NCBI RefSeq assembly: GCF_003073045.1
Contig: NC_037593.1
Span: 19,504,812-19,568,811 of the forward strand
Length of the DNA: 64,000 nucleotides
Direction of reading: 5' to 3'
From: Pomacea canaliculata
Lineage: Eukaryota > Mollusca > Gastropoda > Architaenioglossa > Ampullariidae
The notes under the pieces were generated by a model. The model had not been told where the DNA came from. It did not search any database and worked only from the letters and a program-made list of their open reading frames with translations. A program made the translations under genes and the position numbers. Of the stretch, positions 47,201 through 60,600 are shown in pieces; position 1 is the stretch's first letter; every line of letters starts with the position of its first letter.

Positions 47201-50200
47201 AAGTTTTAACATACGTGACAAAAATATTTAAAGGATCAACTAGCTGCTACATGATTTTATTTATCAAGTAGTTCTTAAACTTGATTTTTTTTTTCATTTA
47301 TAACAATGTGTCTATGTCTGTCTATGTCTGTTTATGTGAAGGACAGTCAAAAAGAGAATTCTCTTGAAATTTCGACTGCATCCTTGAAACTCTTTGTAAA
47401 CGCTCGTTTTGTAGTCTTTATTACCCGCCCACCCGCCTACCATTCCACACACACACAACAAACACACACACTCTTTCTCTTGCTGTCTTTTCCCACTTTT
47501 TCTTTCTTTCTCCCCCATTCCACACTCCTCTCTTACTTTCTCTCCCCTTCCCCTCTCATATATCATGAATCAATTTAAGTTTCCATTTTTGCATTGCAAG
47601 GGAACAAGAAAAAGACTGCGGCTCTAAAAAGCGGAAGTTCGGACGTAATCCCCGCGTTCCCTTCACTCAACACCAGGTGGCGGTGCTTGAAGAGAGGTTC
47701 GACAAACTCATTACCTCTCCACGATGGACGTCGCAGAACTGTCCGCAGCACTCACCCTCTCGGAGACTCGGGTATGAATTGTTGTATGGCCTGCTCTCCC
47801 GACCCTCCAGTCTGCACACCCCTTTCCTCACATGTTGTACTTACGATTTCTGTTGTACTTACGATTTCATCATCACCTGACATCAGCAAACGCCTAAGAT
47901 TAGCTTTGACTTATCAAAACCATCGCATCAGTGACAAGATTAAAGGTCAGAATGCACACTGACCTTTGACCCAAGCTTGATTGTCCCCCACCCCACCTTC
48001 TCTTCATCTGTTCACAGAGTTGGCGTCTGATGTAGAGACGACGACTTTGTCTTTGGGTGTGAGCATTAGGTCTCTTTAAAAAATAGAAAAAAATCAAAGT
48101 GGACGAAATACAATACAATCCTAGAAAAGATAAAACCTACATTAGTATGTCATACTGATATAAATAATATATATGTCAGAGGTAAATTTAGAAAAAAATA
48201 CATGTATCAATCATCGAGACAAAATATGTTAGATAGACAATAACACATATTGCATAGCAGGGACGAAAATGTTGAACATAATGGATAAAGCCTCAGTTTG
48301 ACTTACTGAACGAACAGCGATGTAAGAGAATCTGTTGCACGCCTATTAGCAACGGCAATAAAAATATTCTGTGCAAATTAAATGTGGGATGAGGAAAGAA
48401 CGGAGAGGAAAAAGATAACAAGGAGAAGAAAAGGGAGAAAAAAGCAACGAAAGGAACCAAGATGACTGCTAAACTCTCCGTGATGACCACCACCACCACC
48501 ACCACTACGACGACAAATGCGCCATCACCGCCACCATTTCCACTGCTGCCATAAAGAAAACGCGGTGATTGATAAAACAACAAAAAAGGAAGAAATGGAA
48601 AAAAAGTAATTGATGGGATGATGATGATTTGATGCTGATGATGAGGGAAAAGAGAAAAAGAACAGCAAATAAAAGATTCTTTTGCTAATCTAATTTGCCC
48701 GTTACGGTAATTCCTGCAATTCTAGAGTTTATTCCACAGACCCTAACTACCTGGTGCAATCAGCATCGGAGGTGAGCAGTTGAGTGAAGGCGCAGGAGGA
48801 GCAGATAAGAAAGCTAATTGATTGGGATTTGAGCTGGTGTCGTTGAAAACAATATCTCCTCTCTCTTTGTTTTGCACATTTCATATCCCAGGAAAATTAG
48901 TTCTGTAATGATAGTAGATTTCAAATAGTCAGTTTTTGTCGACTTGTTTTTTTTTCGAGTTTTAAACTTAAATGACAACACGAGTGAAACGAATTTTCTC
49001 TACAATCGGGCTAAGTTCATTTAAAAATATAAAATCTCCCAAGCATGAGTACATATTTATGCTTCATTTTAATGAATAAGTTTAGAAACGTCGGCATTCT
49101 CACCTGAAACGAGGAGAGCAGGAGAAAATTAGTCTCCTTTACTGGAGAGTTCTGTTACATGTAAGTAGTGTTTGTAACAGTGAGTGTAGCTCAGTTCAGC
49201 AAACTTTGCGTGTTGTCAAAAGAAGAAACATCGCTCTGGTTGTTGTCCAGACTTTGGAATACAGCCCTACAGGTTTTAACTTTATTTAGAAGCTTCGACT
49301 AAAGTTTAAAAAATATTAAATGTCTCAACCGAATTCACGTGGTCTATGCTATATTATTATTGATGGTCTGTTAAGTGGACATATTGAGGGAAATTTTTTC
49401 GTGTGTATTATTGTCAATAAAATATAAACACATTTCATACATGCTTTTGTCAAAGATAAACTGCAATTTTTAAAAATTTGATAGATGGTTATTTAAGCAT
49501 ATCATTTTTAATTTATAGTTATAACTGACTGCTGATAATGACTTGTTTCCATTAAAAATATAATATTAACATTATAAAAATTGTATACATATTTATCAAT
49601 GTAAAAAAAAATTCTTCCTCGTTTAACTGCATGAAAAATTTACAATTTTGTTACTATAGTCGCACATGTTCCCGTTTAGTCTCCTCATTCGTTTGTCCGT
49701 CAATTCTGTTTTTGACCAGCACATCAATGGTGCTTCACTCTGTCAGTTGTTGTTAGCATTGAGCTGGATGAGGATACAACTGATGTGTTAGTGGCTGTGT
49801 CACGATGTGAGACATTCAGCAACAGGTCCTGTCACAAAAGATTGCATCTTTTCTCTTCAAATCAGATCATTTAAGCAACACTATTTTTAGACGTCACTTC
49901 TCTTTTCTCGATGCTGTGTAGATATTTTAGAGTGGTTTTTCGTAGTAAAATACTACCGGAATATGTGTTTGTGATACTTTATGCTCTAGTTTACAGAGAT
50001 TTTCGCTGAGCGCTGGTGTTGTCCTTTAAGACAGCAGCGGTTTTTCTTTCATTCGGGAGTTATTTCCAGCTAAAACTTTCAATAGATGATTTAAACTGAT
50101 TGCTGTTTTCCACACGATGCCTTATCTTCCTGTTCTTAAGACTCTGAGAACGAGTATCGGAAATTGTTCTAATTGGACAAGCAGAAACGTCCTCCTCTTT

Positions 50201-53200
50201 AATTTGACACCTGATTCTGGTTTGTTACATCGCAAACCAAGGGAAGAGAAACATCAGAAGTAACGAGTGGCCAAGCAGACAACATGGCGTCTCATGGAAT
50301 GAGTAGATAAATGAAGATGTAGATGCTTTCCACGAAAGTACAAACAACGGTTCTTGAAAGCTCCGTTGAATTTTATTTTTTATATTTTTTCCCCTATGAC
50401 TGCTACAGTCTGTAAAAGGGTTAAAGGTAATTTCAGTCCGCACTGGGCAAGCTGTTGGCGGCACATCTAGTGAAGATGACTAAGCACAGACAAGTGGATA
50501 TCATTATACCCAAGACGTTTCAGCCCGGCGTTGCGCACCTGCGGCTGACCACTTTTTGAGTAGTCATTTATGAGTGGTTTAATCAGCTGAATTCTCTAAT
50601 TTGTCCCATGTTTCCTTATTTTTCCTTCAACCAATACTCTAAGAGCGAGTGGTAGGTGTCAAAGATGTTCCTACGTGACACACTGCATGATGTTCTGTCG
50701 CTCATAGTCCTCGCCACCTAGTGTTCATCATACTTTCAATTAGTGGAAAGCGAACTACACTGGCGCTGATTGCCTCTTGCTGTCTAATGTTTTAGTCAGG
50801 CAAATCCACGAAGGAAATTTAATATTTAGCTTTCCTATTTTCGATTGTAAATAATCTGGAATGAGATCTTGTCATTTGAAATATCTAGGAATCTGTTGCA
50901 TCCCATTTTGCCCATTCGGAAACACCTTCCTGTGAACAACACATTGTTTGTCTTTTAGGTTTGCATTTGTACAATTTCATGGGTTAAGTATTAATACCCT
51001 AGGTAGATCTTTGCTGTTGTAATAATAATGATGAGTTCTAAAGAGTCTTACTACTTGTATAAGCAAGGGTACCCAATGCGCGGGTCGCAACACCTCATCA
51101 AAATAAAAACAAGACAGAACAAACTCTGGAACAGTAGGGAAATGAATGTTAAACAATTTAGAAACTCGACGTCAGACAAATAACCCCAGTACCTCGTAAT
51201 CAAAACATAACAATGTATATAAAAATGCAAACAATAGTTCAGTAAATGCGATTTACATGTCGTAAATTTTTTATATGCATTTTCCATCGCGAACACCGGT
51301 ACACTGGTTGTACATGTGAGATGTTTAAAAACAAACATCATCTCGTAAAGTAAAAAGCGAGGAAGATCAACACTGTCTTGCATTTATTGTTGGCTAAAAA
51401 CAATAGTGTCACGAGAGCAGACGACCCTACGTGGGGGAGGCCACTGCTGGTCTCGAGTTCACTTTGTGCGTCTTTCTTCATGATCGTTATTTATATTTTT
51501 AAAAAAAGTCTTTTGTTCGATGATGACTGTTTTGTCTACGGCTTTCGGATATCAAGTTGTTTTTTGTTTTTTTTTTTTGTGCGATATTAACGTAAATGGC
51601 GAGAAACTTATGACAAGTTGTCGGAGAGAGGGGGAAGTGTTGAACTTTAAAACAAGAGAGCAGTAGTGAGCTGGTGCCAGACCTTGTCGTCAGCTTGGTG
51701 ATGCCTTAGTTCCTGTAAAATGTTTGACACGTGAGTGCAGGATATTATAGACTTTCCAGACTTTTACTTGACGATTAGATAAAAACATTTACGTGACGAT
51801 TAAATAAAACATTTACATGTCTGCTCTCTATCATATGAAGAGGTCAAGGGTCGTGCGCTTAGCTCCCCACCTAAAGTAAATATTTAGCTCGTAATTTCTA
51901 AAGACGTTTCGCTCCTATGAAAACAAATACATAACTAGATAAATTAAATAAACTGTTCTTCTCTAAACTGAACAAACGTCAGTATTTTAGGAAAAGCTAT
52001 AAAAACACATTTTGTGTCATCGACTTTGTATGACTGCAGTTCAGTCAGCAACTCTCTCCCCTCAAGAAAACTAATAAAAGAAGTGAATAGAGAGGCGAAC
52101 GGGTCTAGAAAGTACTATTTGCATAGCATGTTAAAGTAGCTTTGAAAGAAAATTATAATCGTGTTCATGTGCACCTGTTTGCATATTTGTGTTTGCGTGA
52201 CTATAAACATGTCAGTGTAATCTTTATATTTATTTATATCTATATATGTTGAGATGTGTGTGTGTGCATCTAAACAGGCAGTTAATAAATGTACGAGGTA
52301 CGTGCATACTTATGTCCTAACTGTGAAATCTTTTGCTGCATTCATAGACATCCCTGTTTTTGAGTTATAACCATAACCGTGAGGTTATTATCTACACTAT
52401 TATCTACACTCTCTAGTCTCGTGGACAGACAACCTTCTTGAAGAAAATGATTACCTCGCATGGTCAAGGCACGTTCCCGTTCACACACACCGTAACGATA
52501 ATAAGGGTAGATGGCACATTCATCTCGCAAGTTCCAAACAAACAACGTGTAATCCCGATCCCTCGCTGACGTCACAAGCCCCCTGCTTCCTTTGACAACC
52601 TGCCGGCTCCCACCTTCTAATTTCATTTTCACGTTTCCAAACCGTCCTCCTCACTTTTACAAGTCCGAGGTTTTGTCACAATTTAAAATGGTGGAACCAT
52701 GACAGAAGACAGAAGCTACTGGAAATTAGTTAATCATTCCATTCTCTCCACCTTCCCAAGAAACTCTCACAACCATCTTCCTTTAGATGATTATTACATT
52801 AAGGAGAGTAGCGTGACCTCGGTGAACTGGGAGGGGGAGCGGGACTGGGTTGCGGCGTCTGTCGGGGGCGTGACCGGCGAAACAGAGGGAGTGTGTCGCG
52901 GGGGTTGAGGGGCGGGGTCTGTGTTTATTAACACAGCGATAGCATCCAGTGGGTCGAGTGAGTTGAGAGACTCACCCGTTAAAGTAGGCGTGGTGCTTCT
53001 TACAATTGTCCGCTCCTGCCTTCTGTTCCACAGGAATTTGTTACTTTCGCTGAACAGAATTTTATTATTTTTTTATTTGTTGGAGGTTAGAGAAAGGAAA
53101 AGCTTAAAGGAATTAAAGCGAACGAGATTGAGCGCGCGAGAGAGAAAGAGAGATGATTAGAATGTAGTTCCACAGTATTCTCCATTAGAATGTGCTCTAT

Positions 53201-54985
53201 AGCGTCATTCACACTTGTATATTTGATATTCATTTATGGTTTGTTTGTTTGTTTGTTTGTTTGTTTGTTTGTTTGTTTTTTGTTAATTTCGTGGAAAGGA
53301 GCATCCTGGTAGTTTCACAGACTGTATTGTTCTGTTACTCAGTCCCCAGTCCCCCTCCTATCAAGATGACGAAATATTTGCTGTATCTTATCGTAACGGT
53401 CCTTTTCTCACGATGGCGAAAGTTTACAATTATTATCATTTAATAACCATAATTTAATAGCGAAGTTCTCTTTACTTTTAGCATATTTTCTTTCACAGCA
53501 AAGTATTATTGGCCAATTTATACTTTTGAATCGTTTGCTTACTGTTTACTTTTTCCCGTCTGACGCACTGACAAGATTTTTTTGTCCTGATTTTTTTTTT
53601 TCTATTCGATGATACCTTCTTAATTATCAGGTTCATCTTTTGAAGCTAGAAGTAGAGAGTGGAGTGGGGTGAGTGGGGTTTGTGGCAGAATATGGATCAG
53701 TGAGTGATAATACCAGAGGAGAGGAAATTATTCCAGAATGCCTAGCTCGCCGTTTGTTTTGTTTTTGATTTTTGTTTTTTTGGTGGGGGGTGAGGGGCTT
53801 TTGGATCAAGTCTTATAGTTTTTTTTGTTTTCGTCCGGAGGAATGAACTCTGTAGAAAGAGAAGGTAATAACAGGGCACCAGTAGTCCCCCAGCAGACCA
53901 CACGCCACAACCGGTAGGAATAATTAGAAGAAGGAGCGTTGAACTCTGACCTTAGTTTTACCGTCACTTGCACGCTGGGAGACCCAGAGCGATGTAACAT
54001 TGGCTAAATCACGACATTGTTCAACGAACTGCTGTTGTTTTTTGTTTTATGCTTTTTTGAGTACTTTTGCTCCTTATTTGTCATTTTCATTTTCTCATTT
54101 CTAAAATGGGCTAAATTTAAAAAAGTATTGAAAGATACAATAGTATGAGCTTTTATTTTTTAATCTATTTAATTAGACTAGTGACTAAGCAACGGGTTCA
54201 TTTCGGAAAAAACCCACTGGTTTTCCACTACTTTATACTAATTAATTTTATTTAAAAAATCATTACTGTATATTACGATTTTAAACTAGCAAAAATATTA
54301 ACATTGATATATTACTACTTTATACTAATTAATTTTATTTTAAAAAATCATTACTGGTATATTACGATTTTAAACTAACAAAAAATATTAACATTGGGTA
54401 TATTACTATTTTATACTAATTATAAAAATATTTACACCGATATATTACTACTTTATGCTAATTTATAAAAAAATACTAACATTGATATATTACCACTTTA
54501 TACCAATTAATTTATTTAAAAATATACACACACTGGGATTTATAAAAATACTAACAGTGGTATATTACTATTTTATACTTATTTATAAAAATACTAACAG
54601 TGGTATACTACTATTTTATACTATATGAAAATACGAACACTAGTATATTACTATTTTATACTAATTTATAAAATACTAAGGTTAGTATATTACTACTTCA
54701 TGCTAATTAAGTTGTCAACATTGGTAATTACTTTTTATAAAAAATACTAACACTGGTATATTACTACTTTACCCTAATTTATAAACATACTCTGGTAAAT
54801 TAGTACTTTATACTAATTTATAAAAATACTAATGAAAGCATATTACTACTTTACGATAATTAATTTGTCAAAAAATAACATTGTATACTGCTATTTTATA
54901 CTAATTTATATAAATAATTGCACTGGTATAGTACTTACTTTAAACTAATTAATAAAATACCAACACTGCCACCATGTGTATGTGG

Positions 54986-55017
<32 letters not shown>

Positions 55018-55371
55018 TGTCGACAGGTGAAAATTTGGTTCCAAAACCGTCGCGCCCGGGAAAGAAGAGAGCGCGAGGCCTCGCAGCGGACTCAGCTGCT
55101 GACGCAGAACACCTACCAGCCGCTGTCCATACCTTCCGTCACGTGGGCCCTGACGTCACAGCTACCGTCCTCGTCTTTCTCGTCGCAGTTTCGGAACGAC
55201 GCGAGCTTCCGGCCTGGTCTGTTCACGTCTGCCTTCAGCAGCTTCTCCACTCCTCTCCGAATGGCAGCAGCAGCAGCGACGGCGGTGGCGGCGGCGGCGA
55301 CGGAAGGCGGACCTGCATCTTCCTGCACGTGGGTGGAGTGTGGAAGTAGAGAGGAAGGCAGCTTCTGCTGA
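44247..55371 (+). CDS. ANTP-class Msx/Msx-like homeobox protein (three exons, frame discrepancies)
   Basis: A homeodomain transcription factor, nuclear. Exons: 44247-44516, 47601-47771, 55027-55371. It begins MKFSIDNILGL, an eh1-type Groucho-binding motif. Exon 1 ends with YQWLQCTRYHPPKLQ in a second frame. Exon 2 gives KKRKFGRNPRVPFTQHQVAV, LEERFDK and HYLSTMDVAELSAALTLSET; exon 3 gives VKIWFQNRRARERRERE. W48, F49, N51 and R53 are present, and the intron falls between homeodomain positions 44 and 45, a classic site. Exon 3 adds about 95 Ser/Ala-rich residues to a TGA. Three single-base shortfalls are implied: between 44369 and 44470 (simplest at the GGG of 44376-44378), at the exon 2 start (GGG 600-602) and at the AAA of 47704-47706. 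With each taken as one missing base, all phases agree and the product is about 262 residues. Either consensus errors or a young pseudogene. Msx or the invertebrate Msx-like (Msxlx) family fits best, but I am not certain. Confidence 0.75.
44517..47600 (+). other. Intron 1 of the homeobox gene
   Basis: Donor GTAAGT, acceptor ATTGCAAG. The content is AT-rich with a GAC microsatellite at about 45976-46010 and A-rich runs at 46900-46945. No other gene recognised. Confidence 0.65.
47772..54224 (+). other. Main part of intron 2 of the homeobox gene
   Basis: Donor GTATGA. Contains an ACC/GGT-type run near 48487-48515, a TTTG microsatellite at 53239-53275 and otherwise unremarkable AT-rich sequence. 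Several 70-110 codon open frames have no support. Confidence 0.6.
53239..53275. repeat. TTTG microsatellite
   Basis: About nine tandem TTTG units. Confidence 0.95.
54225..54968. repeat. AT-rich minisatellite, about 40-45 bp unit
   Basis: A degenerate tandem repeat with consensus close to GGTATATTACTACTTTATAC, then TAATTTATAAAAATACTAAC A, recurring roughly 17 times with some larger variant units containing AATTAATTTTATTTAAAAAA. It occupies the end of the homeobox intron 2 and stops about 60 bases before exon 3. Confidence 0.9.
54985..55016. repeat. GAT microsatellite directly before the homeobox exon 3 acceptor
   Basis: About ten GAT units separate the minisatellite from the acceptor TGTCGACAG. 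The region where a polypyrimidine tract is expected is therefore purine-rich. Confidence 0.95.
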
Positions 55372-57674
55372 ACGGCAGTTGCCCGGATGACCACAAACAG
55401 TTCTGCTGGGACTTTGCCGCCCACCACTACCCCTCCTGAGATCCAAGAGTCGCTGTCCGTTCACTGAATGTCTTCAGAGAGATGGTCAACAGACGACAAA
55501 GTCAGGGAAGCGGTTGGAAACACCTGTGGACTTATTTAGGAACCGAAGGTAAGTCGTTACATGGGTAACATGGGGAGCTCAAGGACAATATTCTTGTTTC
55601 CGAAGTTATCAATTGGTGTCCGATCCCCGCTGATGGCCACAGGGGCCGTAGTTAAAAAAAGCGATTGCAAAGAACCTCAATGGGTTAAGACACAGTGTCC
55701 GCGGGGTTTCGACATCGCAATGTAACTACGAAAACAAGACGCTTTTCCTCGAGTTACTCATGTTGCCCTCGGTTAACGACTTACCTTGCTTCGTAATCAC
55801 CTCTTGGGAGGCTGGGAAATGTGTCGGATGGAGAATTCAAGATTCTTGCATTATACCGTGTCTAGGTCCTAGTGAGGTAATGACATAGGTTATAGGTTAC
55901 TTCGAGGGCAGTCAAGAAAGTAGAGGTTTCTGCGACACTGGAGAAAATAGTTCTTGTTATAGCTAAACAAAGAATCCAGGTAAACTCTCTTCCTCGTCAC
56001 ATATGACAACAAATTTATGACAAGATCATCTTGACTTTTTGTCTTCACCCACACCTGACTCTGGACGTGACCTACTGACACGGATACTGCCCACGACCAT
56101 ACACTCCCTGAGGCATTTAGAGGTTACTAAAATTAACCGAGTTTAAATCAGCTTCATCATAAATCACTGGTGGCCTATGCAACACACGAATGCTGCTTGG
56201 TAAGTGGGAAAATATCATCTAATCAAACTCTCCAGAACCGAAACAAAAACTCCTAAATTTATCACATTTCAGAATGAACTCAGAAAATAAGATAAGTGGT
56301 GTTAATGAAGCAGAAACTTACTCTGGATTGGAGGGTAAACCTGTCTGCAGCTAAACACTGACAGTGATGAGCTCGCCCAGATGTTAACCATTGTGGACTG
56401 TCGTTGTAACGTGTACTTGACACAGTTTGATGTCAGCACAAAGCAGTTGATGTAAAGTAAATTCTGTCTTTTATAAAACTGAATTTCATTGTGTGTGACA
56501 TAAACATCGTGTGTACGTGGTAGGACCCATGGAAGTGGGTGCATTTGGTGGAAAACATTTTGGGGAGATATCAGATCTTGAGAAATTTTATAAAAATTTA
56601 TTTTGACATAAATATACTTAAGGTTTATAGTGAAAAAAACATCATTTATTCACTTTTTCTACTGTAAATATGTCTGTGCAAACTAGATGGCTGACACTGA
56701 CTGGCTCAGCTACTTTTTTTTCTGTAAGCCGTTCATGATAATACATATATCATCACCTTGGACAATTTTAAATGCATAACCAATTTCTTAAATAAAAAAT
56801 GGGTGTCAGGAATTTCTGCCTTTTACGGAAGCTTTGCTTCTTTATGAAGTGAAGTTATTGAAAATTCTGATCGGATGAGGATGCTAAAGATACTCCATGT
56901 TTAACCTCCGGCCGGCCATCACATTGCATGGGGAGGGGAGAGACAGTGTATATGTGTGTGGATATATATATGGGTTTGGAATCAACTGTGTGACATCTCA
57001 GATTACATCCACTTTGACTGTCATGTCCTCACCGAAGTTGGCAGGAATCTTCGCTTTCATTTAGAGAATGTACGAGCCTGTAAGGGAGGCTACCAGATTC
57101 CCCATACTTTGCACTTTAAGCATTACCTCCAGTTTCAGTGGTTTACTGGCGCAAAACACCTGTAAACATTGTCACAATGCCGCCAGAAATTTGTCTTGTT
57201 GTCAGTTGTCACGAAAGCATCTTGAATCACGTGATGTTTGTATTAAAATATCACTTACAGCATTACAGCGCTGTACATGAGTTTTGATTCACCTGCTGCA
57301 CAATGACATCTTATCACGGGAGGTAACAAGGTCCACAGGTGCAAATCATACAATCAACAAGCACATACGAAATCACATCGCCGAGTGGTTTATCTAGTTT
57401 TTCAAGCGAAAAAAAAATTAATTGTGAGAACGATGTGTAACAAACAAACAAACAAACAAACAAACAAACAAACAAACAAAATAAAAACAAAAACTCGAAA
57501 ATAAAGGTTTCAAAATGAGTCACACCAAACAAAACAAGCTAGTGGGAAGAGTCTGGACCAAGTGGCCCGATCTCTCAGGTAAGAGGCAGCTTTCAGTGTT
57601 TCGGTCACAGTGTTTTCAGTACCATGGTCACGTGATGCTGATGGTGGGTGTCGGGTATATTCTGTCCCCTACCG
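55372..57674. other. Intergenic, no gene seen
   Basis: Contains the 3' UTRs of the homeobox gene (plus) and of the glutamate receptor gene (minus), which converge here. A CAAA/TTTG microsatellite lies at 57439-57480. No additional exon recognised. Confidence 0.5.
57439..57480. repeat. CAAA microsatellite
   Basis: About ten tandem CAAA units, on the opposite strand equal to the TTTG repeat at 53239-53275. Confidence 0.95.
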
Positions 57675-60600
57675 TCATGTTCTAAAGGTCAGCGTTGGCG
57701 CTGTAGTCGAGCTGTAGCCGTCGCTGCGCCGTATGGTGTCTTGCGGCTGCTGCAGCCACTTGGACTTGACCCTGTGACCGTGCCACGCCAGGAGGCGCTC
57801 CCCCACCAGAGCCAGCGCAGCCATGAAGGTGCCGCAGGCGGCCAGAATGAAAACACCATGCACTTCCGGTAGTGCTATGGCGTGTGCACCTTCCGTGGTG
57901 GTGGTGGTGGTGGTCCTAGCGCTGGACTCCGTCGCGTTCACTGCCGGCGACCAGTGGTCCACGAAGCTGGTGATGACTCCGGTCTCGAACATCCGCTGGA
58001 TCCTGTGGAGCAGTGTGGAAAGGGAGATAAAGCTAGCAGTCTAAAGATGGTACAGTCTTACATGTCGGACAAACTGACTTGCAAGTCAACGATAAATTAC
58101 TAAATTACTCTTTATGTGTAAATAAACACCAAATTGCTCGTCACCACTACAGTCGAGGGCGGCAGTTCCACACTTACTCGTAAGACACCTGCGTCTTGTA
58201 GGGAGATCCTTTCTGCAAGTAGAAACCCTTTCTTGTCAGGAAATAGTCGACAGAGACCATGGTGATCTCCGGGATGTCCTTGTGCCATTCATCATACAGG
58301 TCCCTGGCCCCGGTGAAGAAGGCATAGGCCTCGTGAAGAACTTTGGCCTTGTGGACCTGCAGGTCCGAAGAGTGGACATCCGGGTCAGTCTTCTCGAACT
58401 CCAGCACGCCATTGTAGAATGCGCGGTGCTCCTCTACAGGCGACGACTGAGTCAGAAAATAAATGTATTAGCAATCAACTGATCACGCACGTACGAACCA
58501 CACACACACACACACGCACGCACGCATCAGGAAAACGTGTTTTGTCCGTTATCATCTTCGTGATGTCATCGACTCTAGGGTCAGGACAATCCAAGGGGCA
58601 GGTACCTTTAGAATGGACTCCTTGGCTGTGCCCGCGGCGATGCCCCACTTGTAGGTTTTCTGTCTGACCAGCTCGGACAGAGAGGCGAAGGGCAGGGCCT
58701 GGTCAGTGACGGCCAGTGATGACGTCAGCTTGCTGCTATAGATTGACGTCAGCACAACGCAAAATATCATCCAAGAACACATCAGCACGCTCCCGGCACG
58801 AGAGTCCAGCTTGAGGGCAACGGCTGGAGGACAGCAACAGTGAAAGAGGTTCCTGTCAGACCTCGACAAGTGTTTAGTGTTTGTGTCTCGGGCTAAGTGT
58901 CTTCTGGAATACGGGACAACCGTCGGCAAACGTTTCCCCGAGCTTAGGCAAAGTTGTTTGTGAGTGTCATAGGAGGATGGTTTTAGGGAACAGTGGTCGA
59001 CATGTCATAAACTATTTGTCAGTACTGTAGGTTCGTGGGCATTTAGCGGAAGTGTGCTTCGGCACTTTGTCTGGTTAACAACGGCCTGAAGACCTGAGTA
59101 GAGTTTTAAAGACACAACGGTCGGAGCTGCAGTAATGAGATGAAGAGCCCCTGGATGTTCTTTTAGAGTGTTCAAAGTCAGATTGCATTTACCTTTCTCT
59201 ATAAAACTCAAAGTTAAAATGTGAGTGACTTCTGTTCGCTTGTCCACTCATTCGATTTGAAATGAATTGAATGGCACCTGGTCATCGCTGAATTTTACTC
59301 GATAAGCTGTATTTTTGGATGATAAAACGCTGTCATTAATTTGTCAGAAATTACAACCTTTCGTTAGAAAAAAAGGGTGTTGAAAGATTTACGACCCTAT
59401 TTTTTTTAAAATCCTTATGAATGTAACGTGTGTAAATACACAACTTGAGGCTAACTGCCAGGCTGTTGCCAGGACAAACATTTTATCACCAAGATTTAGC
59501 TCCCTTTGACCACAGAAGACCACTTCATGCAGCATCCTTTGATCATCGACTTATTTCCTCGATTTTTTGGTAGTGTGAGGCATAGGAAATTTAACAGCAC
59601 GCACGCACACGCAGTTCTGCATGCCCTCGATTTTTTTATTTGACTTTTAGACTGTTTGACCGATAGTTTAGTGGTTCTAGAGCAGCAGTTACCTTTCTCC
59701 CCTAATTCGGCTTACAAAATTAAAAAATTACTACTAGTGGACTGCTGGAAATGATTTGATATTGCATTGTCATTAGAAATGAATAAATGATGAAAATTTC
59801 AGACCTCAAGGACGATGGGAAGTGGATGAAAAATCTCTATAACAAAATTTCCCCGAATACACGTACACACATATACATACATAGTTAAATAAATAAAATT
59901 AAGTTGAATAAAGTGCGTATTTTTTTAAAAATGACTCTCCAGCATTCATTAAATCAGGGCATGTAGAGACCAGGAATAAAGGAAGCTGTAAAAATAAAAA
60001 TTAAAAAAAGAAAGCCGAGAATTCTTGTAGAACCTTCCATAGCAGTGACTAGCTGCTGGATAGCGAGATGCCTTTTGTTGCTATATAAACTCCTCGGTTA
60101 CCCAAAGACTGAACGTACATTGGTTGAGAAGGCCGGCCAGCATTCCCTCGGTGCCGGCCAAAGTCCTGGATAAAAACCGCCTCCTTGTGGTGGGGGCTGC
60201 GGTGGGGTTCGCCTGCAAGCACCAGGCGCACCATTCGATGAAGGTGAGCATGACCACGACGCCCAGAAAGAGGCCGGCCAGCAGAAGGTACAAGGGGCCC
60301 GTGAATGTTCCCAGAAAGACAGAACGCGGCTCCTGGGCCTGCTTCCGCTTCCGAAAGAGGATGCGCGCGTTGTCGTAAAAGAAAGCTGAGGATGCGTCCG
60401 CGACCTTTGACCTCTCGGGTGAAGATAGTGAAGAATCCAACCGCCATGTCTGCCTCCTGATTACAAAAAGCATGCACACGTGTGGATATATGAAAGGCCT
60501 TGTGTACAAACTCGTGAGTAAATACTCATAGTTGAAAAGGTTTGCTAAAGGCAAATAATAAAATAAGTTCTCTCTCTCTCTGTATATTCTTGTTTTGACA

